A stretch of DNA of 27,763 bases from NCBI GenBank assembly GCA_027295475.1, contig JAPUKV010000007.1, positions 1 to 27,763 on the forward strand, written 5' to 3'. Both the position numbers and the translations under genes were made by a program. This document shows, one piece after another, positions 9,929 through 19,173 of this stretch. Every line of letters begins with the position of its first letter. Position 1 is the first letter of the stretch. The stretch is from Pseudomonadota bacterium. Its GTDB lineage: Bacteria; Pseudomonadota; Gammaproteobacteria; Woeseiales; Woeseiaceae. Below the pieces are notes generated by a model. The model ran no database searches, was not told the origin of the DNA, and worked only from the letters and a program-made list of their open reading frames with translations.

Positions 9929-9968
9929 TACTTGATTTTCCGTTCAGATGGCGCCTGGCGTCGTGTAC

Positions 9969-10337
9969 CTATGCAGTGAACGACGACCCGCAACCACAGG
10001 TCGTAATTGCATTGGGATTGCGAATGACAAACTGGGCGCCCTGCAGATCTTCCTTATAGTCAATCTCGGCACCAAGGAGATATTGCACACTCATCGGATC
10101 CACAATGAGCGTCACGCCCTGGTTCTCGACGCTCGAGTCGCCTTCTTCGATTTTTTCATCGAATGTGAAGCCATATTGAAACCCGGAGCAGCCACCGCCG
10201 GAGACGAACACGCGAAGCATCAGATCAGGATTCTCTTCTTCCTGAATCAATTCACTAACTTTCCTGGCAGCCGCGTCGGTAAATACCAGAGGGGGTGGGG
10301 CGGCTGGGGAGCCAATTACGGGTTTATCAGTGTTCAT
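9969..10337 (-). CDS. erpA: Iron-sulfur cluster insertion protein ErpA
   Basis: This is a cytoplasmic A-type carrier that delivers Fe-S clusters to target apoproteins. The 122 residues have the complete HesB/IscA fold with the three cluster-ligand cysteines: one in [12 protein letters not shown] and two in the C-terminal TTCGCGSSF. The N-terminal ~18 residues are a Pro/Ala-rich extension before the domain ([15 protein letters not shown]). ErpA rather than IscA is favoured by the [14 protein letters not shown] ending and by the neighbourhood (bactofilin and DUF6776 upstream, as in Pseudomonas). It lies 34 bp after the bactofilin stop and 40 bp before the inferred ppx start, consistent with one transcript. 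Confidence 0.95.
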   Translation of the reverse strand: MNTDKPVIGSPAAPPPLVFTDAAARKVSELIQEEENPDLMLRVFVSGGGCSGFQYGFTFDEKIEEGDSSVENQGVTLIVDPMSVQYLLGAEIDYKEDLQGAQFVIRNPNAITTCGCGSSFTA

Positions 10338-10371
10338 TCTCTCAAGTCACCTGTTTCTTTCAATGCCCGGT

Positions 10372-10806
10372 TTATGTGCCAGCGACAGCAGTTACACTCG
10401 CCGGTACCTCGATTTCGTCGCTGGTCTGCTTCAGCAACGGCACCTGTCCATCCGGTTGATGAATAAGTTTGCCATTGATCTCGGCGCCGATCGCCATTTC
10501 GATCAAATTATAATACACATTACCTATGACCCTTGCCGTAGGCCCCAGTTCAACGCGTTGATTCGCGAACACATCGCCGCGGACAATCCCGTTGAGCATG
10601 ACAAACGGTACTGCGACACCGCCTTCGACAAGGGCATCTTCACTGATGCTCAACGCCGAATTGCTATCCGGATCCGCAGTGATATTGCCCTTGACCGTGC
10701 CGTCGACATGACAACCACCCTCAAAGAACAAATCTCCGTTTACTCTTGAATTTATTCCGACAAGCGTGTCAATGATGCTGTGTCGGCGTTGTTGTCGCCC
10801 GAACAT
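10372..10806 (-). CDS. Bactofilin-family polymer-forming cytoskeletal protein
   Basis: Bactofilins form right-handed beta-helices that polymerise into membrane-associated filaments without nucleotide. The 144 residues begin with a short tail (MFGRQQRRHSIIDTLVG). A beta-helical DUF583 core at ~18-115 follows, with repeated hydrophobic/glycine-spaced strands (VNGDLFFEGGCHVDGTVKGNI; VRGDVFANQRVELG; VIGNVYYNLIEMAIGAEINGKL). A flexible C-terminal tail completes it. GGGAG-type Shine-Dalgarno (AGGGAG) sits ~6 nt before the ATG at 10806. It starts 15 bp after the DUF6776 gene and is followed by erpA. Some bactofilins organise wall-modifying enzymes, and an M23 peptidase gene is nearby, but no link is shown by the sequence. 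Confidence 0.93.
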   Translation of the reverse strand: MFGRQQRRHSIIDTLVGINSRVNGDLFFEGGCHVDGTVKGNITADPDSNSALSISEDALVEGGVAVPFVMLNGIVRGDVFANQRVELGPTARVIGNVYYNLIEMAIGAEINGKLIHQPDGQVPLLKQTSDEIEVPASVTAVAGT

Positions 10807-10821
10807 GAACTACTCCCTGAA

Positions 10822-11559
10822 TTAACTCTGGCCGGTCTTCCAGAGGAAACTTTGCTTGACACTCGCAATCGATTTTGTCCGCGAATGTACTTCAATGTTG
10901 ATGCGTTCCGGCAGGAACCCTTCAGGCAAAATCAGTTGCCGGTTGAAATTCTGAAAGTATCGAAACGAAAATGGCCAGTTGCTTGATTCGTCGGCCGGTA
11001 CAAGCTGTTTAAGACTATAAGAAGTCGCTACCCCGTCCTGTGCGCCCTCCAAACTGAAATTTACTTCGCCTTTCACGCTGCGATCGTGTTGCATGACCTG
11101 AACGAGAACGAGCTTGACGTGGTATTGCCTGGCGTCTTTGCCTTTGCTCAAACGCAGGTCCTGAACCCGAAGGCCGCGTTGTCCGTCGGACGGAGAAATG
11201 ATGCCGCGATAAAACGCAATAGCATCACCTTGTTCCTGAATTTTTTCCTGAAGATTCGACAAGCTCGTTTCTACATCTTTGTAGGCTTCCCGGTCGATGG
11301 TTCGGTGCGTCTCGAGAAGAGAGATTTCTTGTTTGAGTGTGCTGATTTGCTGCTCGAGTTCCGCGATCCGATTCTCGTCATCGTGCCGTTTCTGTGCTGC
11401 ATCGACCACATTGTAATCAGCCTGAATTCGGCCAAATTCAAACGTCAGGTAGCCGCCGACTATCAACGCGACAGCAACAGCGGTCCTCATGGCCCACATG
11501 TACCCGCTGTTGTACCTATTTGAAGGTGACCTGCTACCTGCCACATCCGTCCCCGGCAC
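10822..11559 (-). CDS. DUF6776-type membrane-anchored coiled-coil protein
   Basis: The 245-residue protein has one N-terminal transmembrane segment at ~24-45 (MRTAVAVALIVGGYLTFEFGRI), then a long coiled coil at ~60-115 with heptad-like leucines and many Glu/Lys. A C-terminal beta-rich domain (~120-240) contains YRGIISPSDGQRGLRVQDL. This architecture and its position before bactofilin and erpA match the uncharacterised DUF6776 family of Pseudomonas-like bacteria. The topology predicts a periplasmic coiled coil and domain. The start is GTG at 11559, with AGGG 9 nt upstream. It is the first gene of the apparent DUF6776-bactofilin-erpA-ppx operon. Function is unknown; a membrane anchor or partner for the bactofilin is a guess from adjacency. 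Confidence 0.82.
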   Translation of the reverse strand: MPGTDVAGSRSPSNRYNSGYMWAMRTAVAVALIVGGYLTFEFGRIQADYNVVDAAQKRHDDENRIAELEQQISTLKQEISLLETHRTIDREAYKDVETSLSNLQEKIQEQGDAIAFYRGIISPSDGQRGLRVQDLRLSKGKDARQYHVKLVLVQVMQHDRSVKGEVNFSLEGAQDGVATSYSLKQLVPADESSNWPFSFRYFQNFNRQLILPEGFLPERINIEVHSRTKSIASVKQSFLWKTGQS

Positions 11560-11723
11560 TATCCGAAACCCTTATGTTACGCGGACGCTGCGGCAAACAG
11601 AAGTGCAGTAGATCACGTATTTAGTGACAATTTTGCCCCGATTCGGGGCGAATCGTCCTGACGGGGCCCGTTCCAGACGCTTACTCGCAGGTAGCGCAGG
11701 CCCATTGCGGCTCGCGAGCTTTT

Positions 11724-12293
11724 TCAGTCGCGCCGGGCGGCCGCGAGATCTTTAGCAAACTCGGCCTGCCAGCGCTCTGGCCACCACTTTGGCCGCGGCG
11801 GCAAACCTGACGGATAAACAAACGGTCCGAGCTCATGCAACGCACTCGCGTAAACGCGTCGTTTAAAATAGATGACTTCATTGACGGGCCGCCAAAAGTC
11901 TACCCATCGCCACCGGTCGAACTCGGGACTTTCACCACGATCGAAACGCAGTCTCTCTTCCGCGCCAACCAGTTTCAGAATGAACCAGCGTTGCTTTTGA
12001 CCGATACAAAGTGGTTCGCTGCCCCGTCGCAGAAATTTTTCCGGCAATCTGTACCTTAGCCAGTCGCGGGTTGAGCCGAGTATTTCAACATCCCTCGTAC
12101 CCAGGCCTACTTCTTCATGAAGTTCGCGATACATGGCCTCCTCCGGGCTTTCGCCGACGTGCATCCCGCCCTGCGGAAATTGCCACCCGTTGCTGCCAAT
12201 GCGTCCCGCAAGCAAAAGCTTGCCGGCGTCATTCGCAAGAATAATGCCGACATTTGCCCGAAAGCCGTCTGAATCGATGTCATCGTTGCTCAT
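11724..12293 (-). CDS. rppH: RNA pyrophosphohydrolase (Nudix)
   Basis: RppH removes pyrophosphate from the 5' triphosphate/diphosphate of mRNA and so triggers RNase E-dependent decay. The Nudix box is complete: GGMHVGE followed by REL and HEEVGL, the GX5EX7REUXEEXGU pattern. The N-terminal [11 protein letters not shown] and WQFPQGG blocks and the GQKQRWFIL segment are characteristic of RppH. The 189-residue length is slightly longer than E. coli RppH (176). The frame stays open upstream to 12578, but that extension overlaps the divergent permease gene and is low-complexity. ATG at 12293 is chosen because [16 protein letters not shown] aligns with the family N-terminus. No clear Shine-Dalgarno is visible. 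The divergent start codons are 46 bp apart. Confidence 0.95.
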   Translation of the reverse strand: MSNDDIDSDGFRANVGIILANDAGKLLLAGRIGSNGWQFPQGGMHVGESPEEAMYRELHEEVGLGTRDVEILGSTRDWLRYRLPEKFLRRGSEPLCIGQKQRWFILKLVGAEERLRFDRGESPEFDRWRWVDFWRPVNEVIYFKRRVYASALHELGPFVYPSGLPPRPKWWPERWQAEFAKDLAAARRD

Positions 12294-12339
12294 ATGATTT
12301 AATGAATATTCCACTAAACCGCCAGCCTGTCCAGGAGAC

Positions 12340-13329
12340 ATGATTTTGCTCACCAAGCGTCGAAGCCTGCTGTTTTGCGGACTGGTGGCGCTCGCGGTAT
12401 CGGCTATCTTCGCTGCTATGGCCTCTGGCAGCGCGACAATCAGTGTCGAGCAGGCCATTCGGGCCATTGGCGGTGACGCTCCCGACCATATCCGCGCGCT
12501 GGTCATGGATTTGCGCTTGCCAAGAGCACTGACTGCCTTCGGCGTCGGCGGTTTGCTCGCGGTAGCAGGCGTCCTCATGCAGGTCCTTCTTCGTAACCCG
12601 CTGGCGGAACCCTATATCCTGGGCAGTTCCGGTGGAGCGGCAGTTGCTGCCTTGCTTGGTATGTTGCTTGGCTGGGGCAGCGCGATGATCGATCTGGCTG
12701 CTTTCGGCGGCGCAATGGCGGCAACGCTCCTGGTATTTTCGATTGCGCAGGGTACCGGTAGCTGGACGCCCAGCCGGCTGTTGTTGACCGGTGTGGTTCT
12801 GGCGGCCGGATTCAGCGCGGCAACGACCCTCCTGCTGGCATTGAGCCCGGATCAGAACCTGCGCGGCATGCTGTTCTGGTTGATGGGTGACCTGAGCTTT
12901 GCCTATTCGCCGGCCCGTAGTCTGTGGTTACTGGCCGCAATAACCGCCGCGGGCGTGCTTGTTGCAAGACATTTGAACGTGCTGGCGCGCGGCGAACTGC
13001 AGGCGGCAATCGTCGGATTGCCGGTAGCCGCGTTTCGACTGATTATTTTTGCCGTTACCGCGCTTGCGACAGCCGTCTCAGTAACCACAGTCGGTGTGAT
13101 CGGCTTTATCGGCCTGGTCGTTCCCCACCTGATCAGACTCGTTGCGGGCAGCGATCACCGAACCGTAGTGCCTGCATCGGCACTGGCGGGCGGAAGTTTG
13201 CTTGTGATCGCCGATACGCTGGCCAGAACCGTGATGGCACCGCGGCAGTTGCCTGTCGGCGCACTGACGGCAGCACTCGGCGTGCCATTGTTCCTGGTTC
13301 TCATGAGCCGTAGCCGACGGGCAGGCTAG
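12340..13329 (+). CDS. FecCD/BtuC-family ABC transporter permease
   Basis: This 329-residue inner-membrane permease belongs to the family that moves vitamin B12 or ferric siderophores, with about nine to ten hydrophobic helices. Family motifs are visible: [54 protein letters not shown] and the near C-terminal [14 protein letters not shown]. It has no adjacent ATPase or binding protein. The nearest compatible ATPase is at 24750-25541, and a riboswitch-controlled btuB lies at 27624, which favours cobalamin as substrate (BtuC). Siderophore transport cannot be excluded. ATG 12340 lies only a few bases after AGGAGA; TTG 12346 would give a better Shine-Dalgarno spacing. The gene ends 13 bp from the convergent GGDEF gene. 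Confidence 0.92.
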   Translation: MILLTKRRSLLFCGLVALAVSAIFAAMASGSATISVEQAIRAIGGDAPDHIRALVMDLRLPRALTAFGVGGLLAVAGVLMQVLLRNPLAEPYILGSSGGAAVAALLGMLLGWGSAMIDLAAFGGAMAATLLVFSIAQGTGSWTPSRLLLTGVVLAAGFSAATTLLLALSPDQNLRGMLFWLMGDLSFAYSPARSLWLLAAITAAGVLVARHLNVLARGELQAAIVGLPVAAFRLIIFAVTALATAVSVTTVGVIGFIGLVVPHLIRLVAGSDHRTVVPASALAGGSLLVIADTLARTVMAPRQLPVGALTAALGVPLFLVLMSRSRRAG

Positions 13330-13342
13330 TACTGATAAAATC

Positions 13343-14458
13343 TCAGGCGACCGCGGCGTTGACAGCGTCAACGGCGACCTGGTTCCGCCCTGCGGCCTTT
13401 GCCGCGTACAAGGCAACATCGGCACGGGCTATCAACGCCTCGCCAATCGTTTTGAGTTCGTCATCTACCTGGTCCGGCGCGATACCCGCGATGCCTATAG
13501 ACGCAGTAATCGTCACAGGCCCGTCGTACCGAAGCATGATCGGCGCTGAAGAAATGGAGCGGCGGATGCGTTCCGCGAGCAAGACACCCGAATCGGTGTT
13601 CGTGTTCGGCAACAAGACGACAAACTCCTCGCCACCGTATCTTGCGGCCACGTCGCTGGCCCGTACTTCCGACTCAATTCTCTGCGCAATTTCGCAAAGC
13701 ACTTCGTCGCCGGCAACATGGCCATAGGTATCATTGACCCGCTTGAAGTGATCAATATCGATCATCAGACAAACGAGATTGCTGCCGTCCCGCCTTGCGC
13801 GTGCGAGCTCTTCTCTTAGTCGGACCTGCAGATACCGCCGGTTATTCCAACCGGTCAGTACGTCCGTGAATCCGCTGCGACGAAGGCGCGCCCTGTTGAC
13901 GGCGTTTTCGAGTGCAAATGATGCGATGACGCCCAGGTGGCTGAAAAAGTCCGTGGCATGCTCGCGCGTAAATCGGGAATCTACATTACTGCCAAAATTC
14001 AGGCTGCCTACCACGCTCTCCTTATGTACCAGCGGAATCATCGCGATACTCGCAATGTCATTCCTGGCCGGAAAAATGAGCTGGTGATCCGCGGCCGAGT
14101 ACCGCCCGAGCCACGGTTTTTGCAGTGAAGCGTATTGCGGAGCCAGCCCTGCCAGGGTATCGACAAACATCAAACCCGGCAGATCCCCCGGCTGTGTGCC
14201 ACCGGCAACCAGCAGGTGGCGAATGTCGTGGTCCGGATCGCAAACCACGACGGTGACCTGTGCGAGGCCACAACTGTCGGCAAGTCCAATGACCATCGTC
14301 CGAAACAGAGCGCGAAGATCGCCAGCCTGTAGAAGTGCAAGCTCCCGATCCTGGGACTTGTGCAGAATCCCTTCGTTCCTGGCGACTTCGTCATGCAGGT
14401 CGGCTAGCTGCCTGCGTAACTGTTGCAGCTCTGCTGACTGGTCTTTGTCGTTTCCCAT
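13343..14458 (-). CDS. GAF/DUF484-like sensor diguanylate cyclase (GGDEF)
   Basis: The 371-residue soluble protein is predicted to make cyclic di-GMP from two GTP. It has an N-terminal coiled coil (~8-40), a GAF/DUF484-like sensory domain (~45-190) and a C-terminal GGDEF domain (~200-365). The active-site signature is GGEEF at 275-279. The product-inhibition I-site RxxD is present as RASD at 266-269, five residues before the signature. The metal-binding IDIDHFKRVND block is intact. The usual LTGLxNRR motif reads LTGWNNRR. There is no membrane segment, so it would sense a cytoplasmic signal through GAF; the ligand is unknown. It lies in a minus-strand group with tyrA but is separated from it by 142 bp. 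Catalytic activity is likely. Confidence 0.93.
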   Translation of the reverse strand: MGNDKDQSAELQQLRRQLADLHDEVARNEGILHKSQDRELALLQAGDLRALFRTMVIGLADSCGLAQVTVVVCDPDHDIRHLLVAGGTQPGDLPGLMFVDTLAGLAPQYASLQKPWLGRYSAADHQLIFPARNDIASIAMIPLVHKESVVGSLNFGSNVDSRFTREHATDFFSHLGVIASFALENAVNRARLRRSGFTDVLTGWNNRRYLQVRLREELARARRDGSNLVCLMIDIDHFKRVNDTYGHVAGDEVLCEIAQRIESEVRASDVAARYGGEEFVVLLPNTNTDSGVLLAERIRRSISSAPIMLRYDGPVTITASIGIAGIAPDQVDDELKTIGEALIARADVALYAAKAAGRNQVAVDAVNAAVA

Positions 14459-14600
14459 GTTGGCCGATTCGCCCGTAGTCTCCCCAAGGTAGGCCTTTTA
14501 CCAAAAAGCTGAGCGCAAGTCGCTGTTCCGGCCCACAGCTTACAGCAAGAGTTGCGGCGAATCGGAAAAGGAACTAATCGGCTGAGTCCGCATTTCTTGC

Positions 14601-15686
14601 TTAGCGGCGCTTTGCGAGGTATTCACGCCCTTTGTTCATCAGCTCGGCAAAGCCCGCCTCGTCACCGTCTGCAACAAGTTGCCGTATCTTGTTGGCGGAT
14701 TCGCAGAGGGCATCCAGGGATCCGAGACCGAATTTGTTCAGGCTCTGGATCTCGAAATACAGATAGGGGTTATCCTGCGCCACGAGCGCGGCTACCAGAA
14801 GCTGAGCGTCGAACGTCGTCGATGAAATCTGTGCCAGCTTCGGTGCGGCCTCACCACTGTCGGCAAGCGCCGAGAAAAAGGCGATATTGAGGGCGTGAGA
14901 CAAGCCGAGGACGTAAGCGATGAGGCGGTCGTGATCGTCCAGATCCATATCAAGTTCATCCACCATTGTCGCCGAAAACAGTTCTTTGGCAGCTGCGGTC
15001 GCTTCTTCACAGCCTGCATCAACGAAGATGAGATGGCGTCCGGACAACAATTCTGTTTCCGGGCCGAACATCGGGTGCAGCGACGCTACACGGCAGCCGG
15101 CGTCTTTCAAGCGCTCGAGCCCGTCGCGCAATGGCGTCTTCAGCGACCCTATGTCGAAGATGAGACCCTCAGGTTTGCGCTCCGCCAGTTCCGCCAGTAT
15201 CTGACCGCTCGCTGCCAACGGCGTCGCAACGACGATAACGTCATAGTCGATACCGGCTTCCTGCCAGTCGGAGAATCGGCCCGGGCCGGGTTCGATGCCG
15301 GGGTCAGCGACACTTGTTGCGAATCCCTGTGAAGCAAAGAAGTCAACGAACCAGGCACCCATCTTGCCGGCACCGCCAATGACCAGCACCCGCCGGCCGT
15401 TACCTTTCCCTTCCGCGACGACGCGATCTCGCTCCTGACTCGTGAGCGATGACCGAATCAGTGTCCGCATGATTTCCTCGGCAATATTCGGGTCTATTGA
15501 GATTGCTTCTGCCTTTTGCCGCGCCATGTCGAGGACGTCTTTCTCCCGCTCGAAATCCCGGGTTGCACGACCCGTGGCTTGCTTGCTCCGTCCGATCTCG
15601 CCTGCTAACTGCTGTCGTTCAGCAATCAACTCGAGCAGACGTTGGTCGATTGATGAAATACTGCTGCGTAATTCGTCGAGGTTCAT
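14601..15686 (-). CDS. tyrA: Bifunctional chorismate mutase / prephenate dehydrogenase (T-protein)
   Basis: This cytoplasmic enzyme converts chorismate to prephenate and then, with NAD, to 4-hydroxyphenylpyruvate in tyrosine biosynthesis. Residues ~1-85 form an AroQ-type chorismate mutase (MNLDELRSSISSIDQRLLELIAER). Residues from ~97 form the dehydrogenase, with the nucleotide-binding loop VIGGAGKMGAWF, the SLHPMFGPET block and a helical C-terminal domain. Length is 361 residues, close to E. coli TyrA (373). The frame is open 38 codons further upstream, but that part is not conserved-looking; ATG 15686 aligns with the family start. The fused order CM-PDH is typical of Gammaproteobacteria. Feedback by tyrosine is known for homologues but is not visible here. 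Confidence 0.95.
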   Translation of the reverse strand: MNLDELRSSISSIDQRLLELIAERQQLAGEIGRSKQATGRATRDFEREKDVLDMARQKAEAISIDPNIAEEIMRTLIRSSLTSQERDRVVAEGKGNGRRVLVIGGAGKMGAWFVDFFASQGFATSVADPGIEPGPGRFSDWQEAGIDYDVIVVATPLAASGQILAELAERKPEGLIFDIGSLKTPLRDGLERLKDAGCRVASLHPMFGPETELLSGRHLIFVDAGCEEATAAAKELFSATMVDELDMDLDDHDRLIAYVLGLSHALNIAFFSALADSGEAAPKLAQISSTTFDAQLLVAALVAQDNPYLYFEIQSLNKFGLGSLDALCESANKIRQLVADGDEAGFAELMNKGREYLAKRR

Positions 15687-15844
15687 TGCCCGTCTTGAGT
15701 CCGTAAAGCCTGAATCAGGCGATGAGTGACGTTTTACAGGAGACGGGCGGACAACAGAAGTCTCACCATCACTCGCTCGCGCTGCGGGCTCCAACAGCAA
15801 GCGTCAGATACCTTGCCGGAGCCCGCTTTGCTGGCGAAATCCCG

Positions 15845-16171
15845 CTACCGATGACGATAGTGTCTGTGATGGCGGTCGCGATGATGATCCTGGTATCGAT
15901 AAGGCCGATGATACTTTCGCTCGTAATGATAAATATCGAAAAGCCGGGACCAGCTCAGATAAGAATCGTAACGGTAATGGCTCCGCCGATACCAGCGATG
16001 AAAATCATTATGTCGACGCAACCACCCGGGATAATGGTGGCCGTGCCTGACAACGTAGTACCTGTCGTAACCGCCATAAGCGCCATTATGACTTCCATGT
16101 GCTGAGGCCTCTGGCGCCCCGGCAACGAACAAGGCGCTCGCAAGAACCAATGACCAGACCAAGCGTTTCAT
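15845..16171 (-). CDS. Small exported His/Tyr/Arg-rich protein of unknown function
   Basis: The 108-residue product starts with a clear Sec signal peptide (MKRLVWSLVLASALFVAGAPEASA, cleavage likely after ASA near residue 23). The mature part is dominated by His, Tyr, Arg, Asp and Trp, with little hydrophobic core. The C-terminus alternates HH, RD and RHY runs (QDHHRDRHHRHYRHR). ATG 16171 is preferred over the upstream start because AGGAG sits ~7 nt before it and the signal peptide begins there. No family is recognised. High histidine content would allow divalent metal binding in the periplasm or at the surface, but this is inference from composition. It is divergent from the alcohol dehydrogenase gene, with a 257-bp gap in which I see no further gene. 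Confidence 0.72.
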   Translation of the reverse strand: MKRLVWSLVLASALFVAGAPEASAHGSHNGAYGGYDRYYVVRHGHHYPGWLRRHNDFHRWYRRSHYRYDSYLSWSRLFDIYHYERKYHRPYRYQDHHRDRHHRHYRHR

Positions 16172-16416
16172 GACCGACTCCTTTTCTGACAGTACAGGCA
16201 CAGATTACTGCCCGGGAGATGAATCGAGGCTGAATTCAAGTCTTTGTTTTTATTGATTATATGAACGCCGGCTGAACGGGTCATGGATCACCCGGCCGGG
16301 TCTCCCCGTGGAGCGCAGAATACGGACCGGATCGAAGGTCCTGCGGAGACCACTACTACTTGCTTGCCAACAATGCGAATATCGGCGAGTGAGCCAATAA
16401 CAAACTCTTAAGGTAG

Positions 16417-17538
<1,122 letters not shown>

Positions 17539-17570
17539 CCGCGAGCTACCATTGCTGCAAGCAAGTTTCG

Positions 17571-19103
17571 GTGACCGCGATGCCTAGAGTCGCTGTCGCA
17601 ACGACTTCGCAGCTTGCCGCTGACGCCGCAGCCGAAGTCGCCGATGCCGGTGGCAATGCAGTGGATTGTGCGGTCGCCGCAGCAATATTTTCAGTCAACA
17701 CCGAGCCGGGCGTGTGTGCCCTGGCCGGCAGCACCTATGTCACCGTCTGGCCGCCCGACTCCGATCCGATCACCATCGACGGCAATGTCTCGGTGCCGGG
17801 CAAGGGACTGACGCCCGGGTATACGATCAGTGGCGCCGTGCCCGTATCCATGGACTATGGCGGTGGCGTCGAGACGCTCGTTGGCCCGGGATCCATTGCC
17901 GTGCCCGGATCACTTGCTGCACTGGACCGGGCCTGGCAGGAATTCGGGAATGTAGGCTGGCAGCGCCTGGTCGATCCCGCCATACGCGCAGCCAGAACGG
18001 GGTTTCCACTGTCAGCCGCCTGCCATTACTACCTGCAATATTCCGGCGACGTCATCTTCGGCAGGAGCGAAGACGGTGCTACAGCGCTGCATGAAGCAGA
18101 CGGTTCGCTGCGCGATGTGCGCAGCAACATTGTTGTTCCTCATCTCGCCGACAGCCTGAGCGCGATCGCGAGCGAAGGGAGCCGCATTTTTTACGAGGGC
18201 GAGATCGCGACGCGGATCGCCGATCACGTCCAGAATTCTGGAGGTGCGCTAACCCTTGAGGACCTGCAAAGCTATGAACCAATAATGCGATCATCTCTTT
18301 GTACCGACCTTGGTGCCTGGCGCATCGCGACCAATCCACCACCTGCAATCGGCGGCGCGGTATTGGCAGCCATGCTGCTGGCATTCCAGGACAAGCCGGC
18401 AAGTCAGTGGAACGACGAGACCTTGCGATACCTGGTAGCCGTGCAACGCGCAGCGCTTTCCTATCGAAAAATCCATTTGGACCTCGCCGAAGACGTAGCC
18501 GGGGAAGTGGCAAAGCTGCTCGAGCAAACGAGGTCGGGTCAATTGCTGGGCCAGTATTCATCCGCCTCGACGGTGCACACATCCGTTGTCGACGACACGG
18601 GCATGGCCTGCGCCATAACGGCATCGTCCGGCTATGGCTCCGGTGAAATGCCGGCAGGCACGGGGTTATGGATGAACAACTGCCTCGGTGAACTCGAGCT
18701 GAACCGCAAAGGGCTCGAAGCCGGACCGCCGGGTAAACGTCTGCCGTCCAACATGGCGCCCGGGGTGGCCCGAACCGGTAACCAGGTGCTGGCCATGGGT
18801 TCGCCCGGTGCCGATCGTATTACGACGGCCCTGCACCAGTTCCTCGTCAACTTCGTGCAAATCGGCCTGCCACTCGCGGACGCCGTGGCACACCCGCGTG
18901 TTCATCTTGAGATCTCGGACGATGGTATGAATCTCGCCGTGGAACCGGGCCTGGATATGCCGCTACTCGACATTCCAGTCACGCTTTATCCTTCCATCGG
19001 CATGTACTTTGGCGGCGTCGGCGCAGCTTATTTCGATGCGCAATCGGGATTCGAAGTCGCTGCCGATCCGAGGCGCGAAGGCGGCACTTTTATTTCGGGG
19101 TGA
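17571..19103 (+). CDS. Gamma-glutamyltransferase-family Ntn hydrolase, no signal peptide
   Basis: The family self-cleaves to two subunits and uses the new N-terminal Thr to transfer or hydrolyse gamma-glutamyl groups. The likely catalytic Thr is T334 in STVHTSVVDDTG, with the following AxAxTAS and GSGEMPAGTGLWMNN segments. The C-terminal GKRLPSNMAP and GSPGADRI blocks match the small subunit. Differences from characterised enzymes: 510 residues instead of ~580, no signal peptide (the domain begins almost at residue 1), no recognisable DFRE/DYRE segment for the glutamate-binding Arg (IDGNVSVPG instead), and SN rather than SS in the substrate loop. It may therefore act in the cytoplasm on a non-glutathione substrate. 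The start is GTG 17571 (ATG 17580 possible), 32 bp after frmA. Confidence 0.88.
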   Translation: MTAMPRVAVATTSQLAADAAAEVADAGGNAVDCAVAAAIFSVNTEPGVCALAGSTYVTVWPPDSDPITIDGNVSVPGKGLTPGYTISGAVPVSMDYGGGVETLVGPGSIAVPGSLAALDRAWQEFGNVGWQRLVDPAIRAARTGFPLSAACHYYLQYSGDVIFGRSEDGATALHEADGSLRDVRSNIVVPHLADSLSAIASEGSRIFYEGEIATRIADHVQNSGGALTLEDLQSYEPIMRSSLCTDLGAWRIATNPPPAIGGAVLAAMLLAFQDKPASQWNDETLRYLVAVQRAALSYRKIHLDLAEDVAGEVAKLLEQTRSGQLLGQYSSASTVHTSVVDDTGMACAITASSGYGSGEMPAGTGLWMNNCLGELELNRKGLEAGPPGKRLPSNMAPGVARTGNQVLAMGSPGADRITTALHQFLVNFVQIGLPLADAVAHPRVHLEISDDGMNLAVEPGLDMPLLDIPVTLYPSIGMYFGGVGAAYFDAQSGFEVAADPRREGGTFISG

Positions 19104-19173
19104 TACACAACATCCGGTCTGATAGTCTGCGGCGATCCCGCGTATTACATGTCTAAATCACTGGGAGTAGGGC

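Noticed and set aside
11635..11649. Palindrome GCCCCGATTCGGGGC as a terminator of rppH
   Set aside because: On the minus strand it is followed by AAAATT, not a T-run, so it does not look like an intrinsic terminator; role unknown.
12294..12578. N-terminal extension of the rppH frame
   Set aside because: It overlaps the divergent permease gene, is Ala/Ser/Thr-rich low complexity, and the family N-terminus begins at 12293.
15687..15800. 38-codon extension of the tyrA frame
   Set aside because: The chorismate mutase domain starts at MNLDEL (15686) as in known T-proteins.
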